Assembly (NCBI RefSeq): GCF_032583975.1
Contig: NZ_JAWHTF010000001.1
Origin: Gilvirhabdus luticola
GTDB taxonomy: Bacteria; Bacteroidota; Bacteroidia; Flavobacteriales; Flavobacteriaceae
Direction: 5' to 3' (one strand)
DNA length: 64,000 bases
Both the position numbers and the translations under genes were made by a program. Shown piece after piece: positions 31,473 to 41,030 of the stretch (position 1 is its first letter; every line of letters starts with the position of its first letter). Below the pieces are notes generated by a model. It had not been told where the DNA came from and made no database searches. It worked only from the letters and a program-made list of their open reading frames with translations.

Positions 31473-32785
31473 TGATAAGAAAACTTGTAATAGTTTTTAT
31501 TGCTTTTTTTGCAATTCAAAGTTACGCACAACAAGGTACAGCATCACCTTATTCTTTTTACGGCATTGGTAGTCTTAAGTTTAAGGGAACTGTTGAAAAT
31601 AGGAGCATGGGAGGCTTAAGTATTTATACAGATAGTATTCATGTAAACTTACGTAATCCTGCGTCTTATGCAACTCCAAACCTTTTATCTTTTAATAATG
31701 AAAGCAGACCAGTAAAATTTTCGGTTGGTGGAAGTCATACAAATACAAAATTAAAAAGTGAGAGTGATAGTGAAAGTGCGGCCGCTTCAACATTCAACTA
31801 TATTGCAATTTCAATACCACTAAATAAATTTGGAGTTGGTTTTGGCTTACTTCCGTATACTTCTGTTGGCTATAAGCTAGAAACTTTAAATGATGATGAT
31901 TTTTTATACGAAAGATTTCGAGGAGAAGGAGGAGTAAACAAAACATATTTGTCTTTAGCATATCAAGTGGCAAAAGGATTAAGTATTGGTGTAGATGCTA
32001 ATTATAATTTTGGAAATATTAAAAATTACGCTATCGAGTTTGTATATGATAACCAAGGCGATTTAACCTCTTATCAGTCTCGTGAAGACAGTAGGTCTGA
32101 TTTAAGTGGATTAAACTTTAATCTCGGATTATCTTATAAAGCCATGATTAATGATAAATTTGAATTGGTTACAGGTCTGACTTATGCTCCAGAAGCACAG
32201 TTAACGTCTCGTAATCAACGTTCCTTTTCTACAATAACCATTAGCGCATCAACAGGACAGGAATTTGTAGTTCATACTATAGATGGTCAAGATGATTTAA
32301 TAGCTTCAGGTTTAGATGAAACCGAATTAACACTACCTTCAAAGTTTTCTTTTGGAGCAGGTATCGGACAGCCTAGAATGTGGTTTGTAGGGGCAGAATA
32401 CACTACACAAAAAACAAGTAATTTTTCAAACGAGCTACATAACAATAGTACACAAACCTTTGAAGATAGTTCAACTTTTTCTTTTGGAGGATTTTATATT
32501 CCAAAATATAATTCTTTTACAAGCTACTTACAAAGAGTTGTTTATAGAGCAGGAGTCAGGTTTGAAAAAACGGGTTTGGTCATAAATGATGAGTCTATAA
32601 ATGAGTTTGGCATGTCTTTTGGAGTAGGATTACCAGTTGGAAATGTATTCTCTAATGCTAATTTAGGTTTTGAGTTTGGAAAAAGAGGTACAACTAACAA
32701 CAACTTGATACAAGAGAATTTCATAAATTTTCAAATAAGTTTATCTTTGAACGATAGATGGTTCAATAAAAGAAAATATGACTAA
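31472..32785 (+). CDS. outer-membrane beta-barrel-type protein, unknown function
   Basis: A 437-residue protein with a signal peptide (MIRKLVIVFIAFFAIQSYAQ). It is rich in alternating polar and aromatic strands and glycine (FSVGGSHTN, FGVGFGLLPYTSVGYKL), with a C-terminal strand ending in an aromatic (FINFQISLSLNDRWFNKR). The pattern resembles FadL/PorV-like barrel proteins of Bacteroidota, and this coaX-neighbour position is typical. No substrate can be assigned. Its neighbours, a TPR protein and LptC, suggest an envelope role. Confidence 0.75.
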   Translation: MIRKLVIVFIAFFAIQSYAQQGTASPYSFYGIGSLKFKGTVENRSMGGLSIYTDSIHVNLRNPASYATPNLLSFNNESRPVKFSVGGSHTNTKLKSESDSESAAASTFNYIAISIPLNKFGVGFGLLPYTSVGYKLETLNDDDFLYERFRGEGGVNKTYLSLAYQVAKGLSIGVDANYNFGNIKNYAIEFVYDNQGDLTSYQSREDSRSDLSGLNFNLGLSYKAMINDKFELVTGLTYAPEAQLTSRNQRSFSTITISASTGQEFVVHTIDGQDDLIASGLDETELTLPSKFSFGAGIGQPRMWFVGAEYTTQKTSNFSNELHNNSTQTFEDSSTFSFGGFYIPKYNSFTSYLQRVVYRAGVRFEKTGLVINDESINEFGMSFGVGLPVGNVFSNANLGFEFGKRGTTNNNLIQENFINFQISLSLNDRWFNKRKYD

Positions 32786-32802
32786 CGAGTAAATTAAATA
32801 TC

Positions 32803-34185
32803 ATGAAGACGAAAATTACATTATTATTAACCTTTTTATTTATAGGATTTCAAACTGGTTTTGCACAGCAAGATGAAGAGTGCATGTCTAAACTTTCCAT
32901 ATTTCATGAGTATGTAAAAGCAAAAAATTACGACTCGGCCTATCAGCCTTGGATGGATGTTCGAGTAAAATGTCCAAAATTCAACAATGCAATTTACATT
33001 GATGGTGAAAAGATATTAGAAGATAAAATTGAAAAATCTTCTGGAGCAGATAAAGTAGGTTATATCAACGATTTAATTAAGCTTTGGAGTGAAAGAGAAA
33101 CCTATTTTGCAAGTAAAACCCCTAAAGGTGAATATGAAGCAAAAGCATGCCAACTTATGTTTGATAATCGTGATATTTTAAACAAAAGTGATGAAGAACT
33201 TTACAATTGTTTTGATGCCGCTTACAAGGCAGACAAAAAAACATTTACAAATCCAAAAAGCTTATATACTTATTTTTCTCTAATGGTAGATTTATTTGAT
33301 GCCAAGAAAAAAACTGATGCACAGCTATTTGATAAATATGATGATGTTACTGAAAAAGTAAATGACGAAGTAAAGATTTATACAGAGAAATTAAATAAAC
33401 TCATTGAAAAAGAAGAAGCAGGAATAGCTTTAACATCTAAAGAGGGGCGATACAAAAATTCTTACGAAAGTTATTGTAAGGCTTATGATCAAATTTCCGG
33501 TAGTATAGACAGTAAGCTTGGCGGTAGAGCAAATTGTGAAAATTTAATACCATTATATACCAAAGATTTTGAAGCCAATAAGGGAAATGCCGTTTGGTTA
33601 CAAAGAGCAGCTGGTAGAATGTCTGAAAAAGAATGTACTGACGATCCATTATTCTTTAAGTTGGTTAATGCATATCATAACTTAAGCCCTTCAGCTAATT
33701 CGGCATACTATTTAGGGTTACTTAAAGACAAAGAAGGAGACTCTAAAGCTGCAATAGAATTTTATGAGCAAGCAATTAGTTTACAAAAAGATAATTTTGA
33801 GAAAGCAAAATTACTTTACAAAATAGGTACTAAACTTAAAGCTAGAGGAAGCTATGGTTCTGCAAGGAGTTATTTTAGAAAAGCTTTGTCTGCAAGCCCA
33901 TCAATGGGTAAATCACATTTAGCAATTGCACAAATGTATGCCTCTAGTGCTAATGATTGTGGTGATACAACGTTTAACAAAAGAGCTGTATTCTGGTTAG
34001 CTGCAGACGAAGCCAGAAAGGCGGCACGTGTCGACGCTACATTAAGTAAAGTAGCTGGACAGTCGGTTGCAAACTATATGGCAAAGGCACCTTCTAAAGG
34101 AGATATCTTTAATGAAGGCAACGCAGGAAAAACCATAAATATAGGTTGTTGGATTGGGTCTAGCGTAACGGTGCCAAGTCTTTAA
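32803..34185 (+). CDS. exported tetratricopeptide-repeat protein
   Basis: 460 residues with a cleavable signal peptide (MKTKITLLLTFLFIGFQTGFAQ). The N-terminal half is helical and Lys/Glu-rich. TPR-like pairs are visible near residues 300-380 (SANSAYYLGLLKDKEGDSK, then LYKIGTKLKARGSYGSARSY and SKSHLA-type helices), which are followed by a Cys-containing C-terminal segment. It probably acts as a periplasmic scaffold. It lies between a barrel protein and lptC, sharing a stop/start overlap with lptC. Confidence 0.78.
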   Translation: MKTKITLLLTFLFIGFQTGFAQQDEECMSKLSIFHEYVKAKNYDSAYQPWMDVRVKCPKFNNAIYIDGEKILEDKIEKSSGADKVGYINDLIKLWSERETYFASKTPKGEYEAKACQLMFDNRDILNKSDEELYNCFDAAYKADKKTFTNPKSLYTYFSLMVDLFDAKKKTDAQLFDKYDDVTEKVNDEVKIYTEKLNKLIEKEEAGIALTSKEGRYKNSYESYCKAYDQISGSIDSKLGGRANCENLIPLYTKDFEANKGNAVWLQRAAGRMSEKECTDDPLFFKLVNAYHNLSPSANSAYYLGLLKDKEGDSKAAIEFYEQAISLQKDNFEKAKLLYKIGTKLKARGSYGSARSYFRKALSASPSMGKSHLAIAQMYASSANDCGDTTFNKRAVFWLAADEARKAARVDATLSKVAGQSVANYMAKAPSKGDIFNEGNAGKTINIGCWIGSSVTVPSL

Positions 34186-34739
34186 TGATATTTAGAAATA
34201 AGCATATTACATTACACATAGTCACAGTATTTACTGTGACTATGTTTTTTTCATGCAAAAACAACTTTAAAGAAGTTCAAAAAATTGGTATTTCCGAGCA
34301 CGAACCAATAGGTGTAGCTGAAAACATAAATTTAAAATATACAGACTCTGGTAGAGTAAAAGCTATTTTATTAAGTCCAAAAATGTTAGATTTTTCGAAT
34401 CGAAGTTTTGCTTTTACCGAATTTACAGATGGTGTACATTTGGATATCTTTGATGATAAAAATCAAAAAAGTACAGTTGTGGCAGATTATGCCATTGTTT
34501 ATAGTAAGACCGATCTCATTGATATGCAAGGCAATGTGGTCTTATCTACACATCAAAACGACACACTTTTTGCCGAACAATTATATTATGATCAAACAAA
34601 AGAATGGTTGTTTACCAACAACCCTGTAACCTTTAGAACAGGAACAGACCTTATTAACGGTAATGGTTTTGATTCTGATTCTAAATTTACTCAAGCTGAA
34701 GTTCTTGAAATTAATGGAATCATTACACTTGAAGAATAA
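34185..34739 (+). CDS. lptC: LPS export ABC transporter periplasmic protein LptC-like
   Basis: A 184-residue lipoprotein or membrane-anchored protein; the N-terminal hydrophobic stretch ends in a lipobox-like MFFSC. The body is a beta-jellyroll of the OstA/LptC type (KYTDSGRVKAILLSPKM, VADYAIVYSKTDLIDMQGNVVLS, LFAEQLYYDQTKEWLFTN), the classic strand pattern of LptC. LptC passes lipopolysaccharide from LptBFG to LptA. The ATG overlaps the TPR stop codon. Confidence 0.8.
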   Translation: MIFRNKHITLHIVTVFTVTMFFSCKNNFKEVQKIGISEHEPIGVAENINLKYTDSGRVKAILLSPKMLDFSNRSFAFTEFTDGVHLDIFDDKNQKSTVVADYAIVYSKTDLIDMQGNVVLSTHQNDTLFAEQLYYDQTKEWLFTNNPVTFRTGTDLINGNGFDSDSKFTQAEVLEINGIITLEE

Positions 34740-34783
34740 TTAATTATCTTTATACTTTCTTAACTATCTAAATTCAAAACCTG

Positions 34784-34969
34784 ATGAGGTACATGAAGTT
34801 TTTTCAATACGCTTACCTGATATTTGCTATACTTTTTGTTTATGATGCGATTCAGAAATGGTTTTCTGAAGGAGTTATTGCATATATGTCTATATTGCTC
34901 GCTGCTACTGCTATTTTCATGTTTTTTTTCAGAAGAAAATTTAATAAAAAGTTTGAAAATAAAGAGTAA
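34784..34969 (+). CDS. small two-helix membrane protein, unknown function
   Basis: 61 residues with two hydrophobic helices (about 8-22 and 32-49) and a basic C-terminal tail (RRKFNKKFENKE). An ATG three codons in (MKFFQYAYL) may be the actual start. The position between lptC and the CNNM-type gene, eight bases ahead of the latter, suggests co-expression. No family is recognised. Confidence 0.65.
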   Translation: MRYMKFFQYAYLIFAILFVYDAIQKWFSEGVIAYMSILLAATAIFMFFFRRKFNKKFENKE

Positions 34970-34976
34970 AACGTAA

Positions 34977-36260
<1,284 letters not shown>

Positions 36261-36319
36261 ATTACTTTGTATAAACTAATTTAAGCTTAATTCTACTTTT
36301 ATTATTAAATAGAAAATGG

Positions 36320-36327
36320 TATTTTCG
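36320..36327 (+). promoter_or_regulatory. possible -7 element upstream of the PPIase
   Basis: TATTTTCGCGC resembles the TAnnTTTG(CGC) promoter pattern with one mismatch, 31 bases before the ATG. The -33 region is T-rich without TTG. Confidence 0.3.
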
Positions 36328-36358
36328 CGCACTATATTTTTATAAAAATTAAAGAATA

Positions 36359-38482
36359 ATGGCAGTTTTAAATAAAATTAGACAACGAGGTCTTTTCTTA
36401 ATAATCATAATAGCGTTAGCATTATTTTCTTTTGTCTTATCAGATTTATTTAGAAATAGCGACGCCTTAACTTCAAAGTCGCTGAATATTGTTGGCACCA
36501 TCAATGATAAAGATATTACTCGCGAATACTTTTTAAGCAAAGTAGAAATAACTCAAAGACAACTTGGTCCAAACACAAGTAATAACCAAGTTATGAATAG
36601 AGTTTGGGATCAGGAAGTAAGACAGGCGGTTTTTGAAAGTCAATTTGAAAAATTAGGTATTTCAATTGAAAAAGACCAAATGAAAGATATTTTGAGTAAA
36701 AGTTTGGCCACTAATACTGATTTTCAAAATGAAGTGGGTTTGTTTGATGAAAATATCATGAACGAATATATTGCCAATTTAAAAGAAACGCCAGCAGCAT
36801 ATCAGCAATGGGTAGATTATGAAAACTCTTTGGCTGCAAATGCTTTACAACAAGATTATATGAATTTGGTTAAAGCTGGTTTAATGGGAACTCTAGCTGA
36901 AGGAAAATTAGAGCATCAGTTAGAAGGCAACAAAGTTGATATTAAATATGTGCAAATTCCGTACACGTCTATTCCAGACAGTACTGTCACAATCAGTAAA
37001 TCTGATATTTCAAACTATATCAAAAGACATTCAAAAGATTACGAAGTTGAAGAATCGAGAAACTTGCATTATGTAGAGTTTAAAGAAGTAGCTTCTGTTG
37101 AAGATGAAAATGCTATTAAAGCAGATTTAGAATTATTATTGGAAGATAGATTAGTTTATAATGAGGTTACCAAAACAAACGACACTGTTGTTGGATTTAG
37201 AAAAACACAAGATAATGAAGCATTTATCAATTCACATTCAGATGTTAAGTTTGTTGATCGTTTTGTGACAAAATCGAATTTGCCAACCGCAGTAGCAGAT
37301 AGTATTTATAACCTTAATGTTGGTGAAATATACGGGCCATATAAAGATGGTCAAACCTTTAAATTGACTAAAATTATTGCTGAAAAGCAATTACCAGACT
37401 CTGTTAAAGTAAGACATATTTTAATTCCTTTTGTTGGAGCAGCTAGTGCAGCTCCAGACGTAACCCAAACAGAAGCAGAAGCAAAAGTTACAGCAGATAG
37501 TGTTCTAGCAGTTGTTAAGTCCAACCCTTCTAAATTTCCAGAGTTAGTAGAAGCTTTATCTTCAGATCAAGGAAGTAAAGCAAATGGAGGTCGCTATGAT
37601 TGGCATCCATATAATACTATGGTCCCAGAGTTTAGAGATTTTGAATTTGAAGGAAAAACAGGTGATATAGGTGTTGTTAAAACAGCTTTCGGGTTTCACA
37701 TCATAGAGATTGAAGGTCAAAAAAACAAGCAAAGAATGATAAAAGTTGGAACCATTTCGAGAGAAATAGAACCATCTGAAGCGACAATAGATAAAGTATT
37801 TAGAGACGCTTCAAATTTTGAAATTGCTGTAGCAAACAAAGATTTTCAAGAAGTAGCAACAGAAAACAATTACGCACTTCGACCTGTAAATAGTATAAAA
37901 ATTCTGGATGAATCTATTCCTGGATTGGGTAATCAAAGAAGTATAGTTCGTTGGACTTTTGAAGATGCAACCAAAGTAGGAGATGTAAAAAGGTTTAATA
38001 TACCTGGAGGTTATGCGATTGTTCAGCTTACAGCCAAAAACAAAAAAGGATTAATGAATGTAGAAGATGCTACAGCCACCGTCTTACCAAAATTAAGAAA
38101 AGAAAAGAAAGCCCAAATTATCCGAGAAAGGGTTAAAGCTACTTCAATAGAAGATTTGGCCGCCGCTGAAAATACAACAGTGAAAACAGCTGCTGCTATT
38201 AACATGAAGAACCCTACACTTTCTGGAGCAGGTAAAGAAGGCTTGGTTGTTGGAACAGCTTTTGGTCTTAAAGAAGGCGAAACTTCTAAATTGATTGATG
38301 GGGATAAAGGTGTATACATGTTACAGGTAACTAAAATAACTCCAGTGGTTGAACTAGATAGTTATCAAGCTGCAGCAAATCGTGTTGGTCAGCAAAAGAT
38401 AAGTACAGTAAATTCAAAATTGTATAATGCTTTAAAAGAGGCATCAGAAATAGAAGATAACAGAGCTAAAACAGTTCAGTAA
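36359..38482 (+). CDS. membrane-anchored parvulin peptidylprolyl isomerase (PpiD/SurA-type)
   Basis: 707 residues with a short cytosolic N-terminus, one membrane helix (about 12-29, LFLIIIIALALFSFVL), a SurA-N-like chaperone region, and one PPIC (parvulin) domain at about 345-455 (VKVRHILIPF, DQGSKANGGRYDWHPYNTMVPEF, VKTAFGFHIIEI). A further degenerate domain follows. PpiD homologues assist folding of exported proteins at the inner membrane. Its start codon follows the promoter closely, and it ends just before a strong bidirectional terminator. Confidence 0.9.
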   Translation: MAVLNKIRQRGLFLIIIIALALFSFVLSDLFRNSDALTSKSLNIVGTINDKDITREYFLSKVEITQRQLGPNTSNNQVMNRVWDQEVRQAVFESQFEKLGISIEKDQMKDILSKSLATNTDFQNEVGLFDENIMNEYIANLKETPAAYQQWVDYENSLAANALQQDYMNLVKAGLMGTLAEGKLEHQLEGNKVDIKYVQIPYTSIPDSTVTISKSDISNYIKRHSKDYEVEESRNLHYVEFKEVASVEDENAIKADLELLLEDRLVYNEVTKTNDTVVGFRKTQDNEAFINSHSDVKFVDRFVTKSNLPTAVADSIYNLNVGEIYGPYKDGQTFKLTKIIAEKQLPDSVKVRHILIPFVGAASAAPDVTQTEAEAKVTADSVLAVVKSNPSKFPELVEALSSDQGSKANGGRYDWHPYNTMVPEFRDFEFEGKTGDIGVVKTAFGFHIIEIEGQKNKQRMIKVGTISREIEPSEATIDKVFRDASNFEIAVANKDFQEVATENNYALRPVNSIKILDESIPGLGNQRSIVRWTFEDATKVGDVKRFNIPGGYAIVQLTAKNKKGLMNVEDATATVLPKLRKEKKAQIIRERVKATSIEDLAAAENTTVKTAAAINMKNPTLSGAGKEGLVVGTAFGLKEGETSKLIDGDKGVYMLQVTKITPVVELDSYQAAANRVGQQKISTVNSKLYNALKEASEIEDNRAKTVQ

Positions 38483-38496
38483 ACAATATAGTTTAT

Positions 38497-38530
38497 AAAA
38501 AAAGCCTTGCTATTCAGTAAGGCTTTTTTT
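38497..38530. terminator. bidirectional rho-independent terminator
   Basis: An A7 run plus GCCTTGC pairs with GTAAGGC plus a T run around a TATTCA loop. It serves the convergent PPIase (plus) and GHMP kinase (minus) genes. The stop codon of the GHMP kinase (TGA on the minus strand) lies inside the loop, so the last residues KKKPY are encoded by the terminator. Confidence 0.85.
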
Positions 38531-39446
38531 TATGGTTTAAAATTATATTTTCATATGGTATAATGATATCAAAGCCTTTAGATTTAAAATAATTTGAAGG
38601 ATTCTCTCTTGAAGTTATTAATACAAAGTCACCACCCCAAGCACCAAGGCTTTTAATACTTCCTTTAAAATTTTTGAACAGTACATCTTTAACCGTTTCC
38701 TGTTTTGTTAGCGAAGCGATTATTTGCTCATGCCTGTTAATCAAACTTTCAAATTCATTTAGACTAGTACAGTCAATAATTTTCAAAGTAATATCACTAA
38801 TTTCTGAAATAGCTTCTTTAGTAGTTGAAACATTATCTCTATAATAAGCTATGCCTTCTCTGCTGTTTTGCTTTTTATTTAAATACACAAAATAGAGATA
38901 GTCACTAAATTTTGGATTGAAGTTAATTCCTTTAATAATCCTTTTGTCATTCTTAACCTGATAGGTAATAGGTTGATTATGTTGCGCACAAGCTATATCA
39001 TAGCCACTACCTCCAAATGTAAGTTTAAGTAATTTATACGCGTCAACTTTAGTCCATTTGGCAATGTTATTTATTAAAGTTGAAGAACTACCAAGTCCCC
39101 AATTTTTTGGAAAATCAAGCTTTGTACTAATATGAAATCCTTTTTCGTAATTAAAAAAGAGAGGATTAATCTGTTTTACGGCATTCAGTATTTGTAGTAA
39201 TTGTTCAGATTCAGCAGAACCAGTTTTAACCTGATTTATAATTTCATCATGATGAATAATAAATTCACTTTCAAACCAAATGTTTCCATTTTTATCAAAA
39301 CTTTGCCAAACTACTTTAGGTTCATTAATAGATTCTACATTTAAAGATTGTCCATATGTTGTTGGCAAAGCCAGAGCCATGGCGCCATCTAGCACAACAT
39401 ATTCTCCGGTGAGTAATAATTTTCCGTTGCTGTAAAATTTATTCAC
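38514..39446 (-). CDS. GYDIA-family GHMP kinase
   Basis: A 310-residue GHMP-fold protein beginning KFYSNGKLLLTGEYVVLDGAMALALP, with the ATP loop KNWGLGSSSTLINNIA and the diagnostic FGGSGYDIACAQHNQP. The family is confined mostly to Bacteroidota and adjoins HMG-CoA reductase, here overlapping it by eight bases. It resembles phosphomevalonate and mevalonate kinases. As the window has a mevalonate kinase elsewhere, this is a candidate for the phosphomevalonate kinase step. That assignment is inference. Confidence 0.87.
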   Translation of the reverse strand: MNKFYSNGKLLLTGEYVVLDGAMALALPTTYGQSLNVESINEPKVVWQSFDKNGNIWFESEFIIHHDEIINQVKTGSAESEQLLQILNAVKQINPLFFNYEKGFHISTKLDFPKNWGLGSSSTLINNIAKWTKVDAYKLLKLTFGGSGYDIACAQHNQPITYQVKNDKRIIKGINFNPKFSDYLYFVYLNKKQNSREGIAYYRDNVSTTKEAISEISDITLKIIDCTSLNEFESLINRHEQIIASLTKQETVKDVLFKNFKGSIKSLGAWGGDFVLITSRENPSNYFKSKGFDIIIPYENIILNHKKKPY

Positions 39447-40761
39447 TTTTTACTCTTAACTTTTTTAAGGCATCTGTTACTGCACTATGAGTTACTATAT
39501 TGACCTTAAAGTGTTCTATAAGGATTGACTTTTCGTGTTCATTAACGTTAAACTGATTTAAGATATTCATTAGATGCATTTTCATATGTCCTTCTTGAAT
39601 TCCAGTGGTTATAAGAGAGCGCAAAGCAGCAAAATTTTGCGCCAATCCTGCTACAGCAACGATTTGCATCAGTTCTTTCGCAGAAGGTTTATGAAGTAAT
39701 TCCAATGATAATTTTACTAAAGGATGCAAGCTCGTTAAACCTCCAATGGTTCCTAAAGCTAAAGGTATTTCAATCCAAAACTTAAAAATCCCATAATCTA
39801 TTTTCGCATGTGTTAAACTACTATATATTCCATTTCTAGCTGCATATGCATGTACACCAGCTTCAACTGCCCTAAAATCATTGCCAGTAGCGAGTACAAC
39901 GGCATCAATACCATTCATAATACCTTTATTATGAGTAACGGCTCTATATGGTTCTACTTCTGCAATTTTTACGGCCTGGATAAATTTTTGAGCAAAATCT
40001 CTTCCCGAAATAGTGCTATCTTCATTTAAATCTTCAACAGGACAACTCACCTCTGCTCTAACTAGACAATTAGGGACATAGTTAGATAGAATACTCATAA
40101 CAATTTGAATATTTTCATCTGGACCAAAAGCATCATATTTTTCAGCTTCTTTTTTGAATGTATTTGCAAACTGTTCCAAACAGGAATTAATAAAATTGGC
40201 ACCCATAGCATCAACAGTTTCAAATGTTGCATGCAGCTGATAATATCCTTTTATTTCATTGGTTTTATCACGTAATTCAATCTTTAATATACCTCCACCA
40301 CGCTTTTCCATATTTTTGGTAATGGATTTAGTTTCGCCAATTAATTGGGGTTTAACTTTTTCGAAAAAGCGCTGAAGATTTTCAAAATTGCCATGATACA
40401 TAAAATGCACCTGACCAATTTTTTCAGTAGAAATAACTTTGGTTTTAAAACCTCCTCTATCTAACCAGAATTTGGCAGCTTTACTTGCTGCAGCAACTAC
40501 CGAACTTTCTTCGATAGCCATTGGGATGGTATAAAGTTTATTGTTGATTAAAAAATTTGGTGCAACACCAAGTGGTAAATAATAATTAGAGATTGTATTT
40601 TCAATAAATTCGTCATGAAGCTGTTGTAACTTTTCATTAGAATTCCAGTACTGTTTTAAAATATTTTTAGCATCTTCTTTGTTTACAAAATAGGTATCAA
40701 CAATCCAATCAATTTTTTTGGATTTTGATAATTTTGAAAAGCCCGAAATAGATTTGCTCAT
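39439..40761 (-). CDS. hydroxymethylglutaryl-CoA reductase, class II (degradative type)
   Basis: 440 residues. Class II motifs are YYLPLGVAPNFLIN and PMAIEESSVVAAASKAAKFW (with the catalytic Glu), RAVTHNKGIMNGIDAVVLATGNDFRAVEAG (with the catalytic Lys and the conserved Asp/Asn pocket), and LGTIGGLTSLHPLVKLSLELL. It reduces HMG-CoA to mevalonate, and class II enzymes can run in either direction. In Bacteroidota they serve biosynthesis, which fits the mevalonate kinase and decarboxylase at 1.7-3.8 kb. Confidence 0.92.
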   Translation of the reverse strand: MSKSISGFSKLSKSKKIDWIVDTYFVNKEDAKNILKQYWNSNEKLQQLHDEFIENTISNYYLPLGVAPNFLINNKLYTIPMAIEESSVVAAASKAAKFWLDRGGFKTKVISTEKIGQVHFMYHGNFENLQRFFEKVKPQLIGETKSITKNMEKRGGGILKIELRDKTNEIKGYYQLHATFETVDAMGANFINSCLEQFANTFKKEAEKYDAFGPDENIQIVMSILSNYVPNCLVRAEVSCPVEDLNEDSTISGRDFAQKFIQAVKIAEVEPYRAVTHNKGIMNGIDAVVLATGNDFRAVEAGVHAYAARNGIYSSLTHAKIDYGIFKFWIEIPLALGTIGGLTSLHPLVKLSLELLHKPSAKELMQIVAVAGLAQNFAALRSLITTGIQEGHMKMHLMNILNQFNVNEHEKSILIEHFKVNIVTHSAVTDALKKLRVKSE

Positions 40762-40781
40762 AGATCACTATTTTTCGATTC

Positions 40782-40789
40782 CAAAGATA
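40782..40789 (-). promoter_or_regulatory. -7 element of the HMG-CoA reductase operon
   Basis: TATCTTTG on the minus strand, 21 bases before the ATG, matches TAnnTTTG exactly. Only a weak TTA is present near -33. Confidence 0.5.
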
Positions 40790-40910
40790 CTATTCTTAAG
40801 AGTAATAAGTTAAATGTAAAAATGATAATGACCATTTAACTGTTAATAATTACGGTTTTTTGCATAATTTTTAGTAAACTTGACAACATTTTGATAATAA
40901 AACAATTTTA

Positions 40911-41006
40911 ATGAAATATTTGAAATTTTCTCTATTTGCTTGTTTTTTTATTACTTCTCAAGTTTTTTTTATAAACAAGGAAATCTCAATCAAACATATT
41001 TACTAA
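40911..41006 (+). CDS. possible 31-residue peptide upstream of the POT transporters
   Basis: An ATG-started ORF encoding a hydrophobic, signal-peptide-like sequence (MKYLKFSLFACFFITSQVFF) followed by a short basic tail, ending 25 bases before the transporter ATG. It could be a translated leader or the remnant of an exported protein gene whose body has been deleted. No other evidence of expression is visible, so it may be chance. Confidence 0.25.
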   Translation: MKYLKFSLFACFFITSQVFFINKEISIKHIY

Positions 41007-41030
41007 CTATTATTAACTAAAATAACATTT

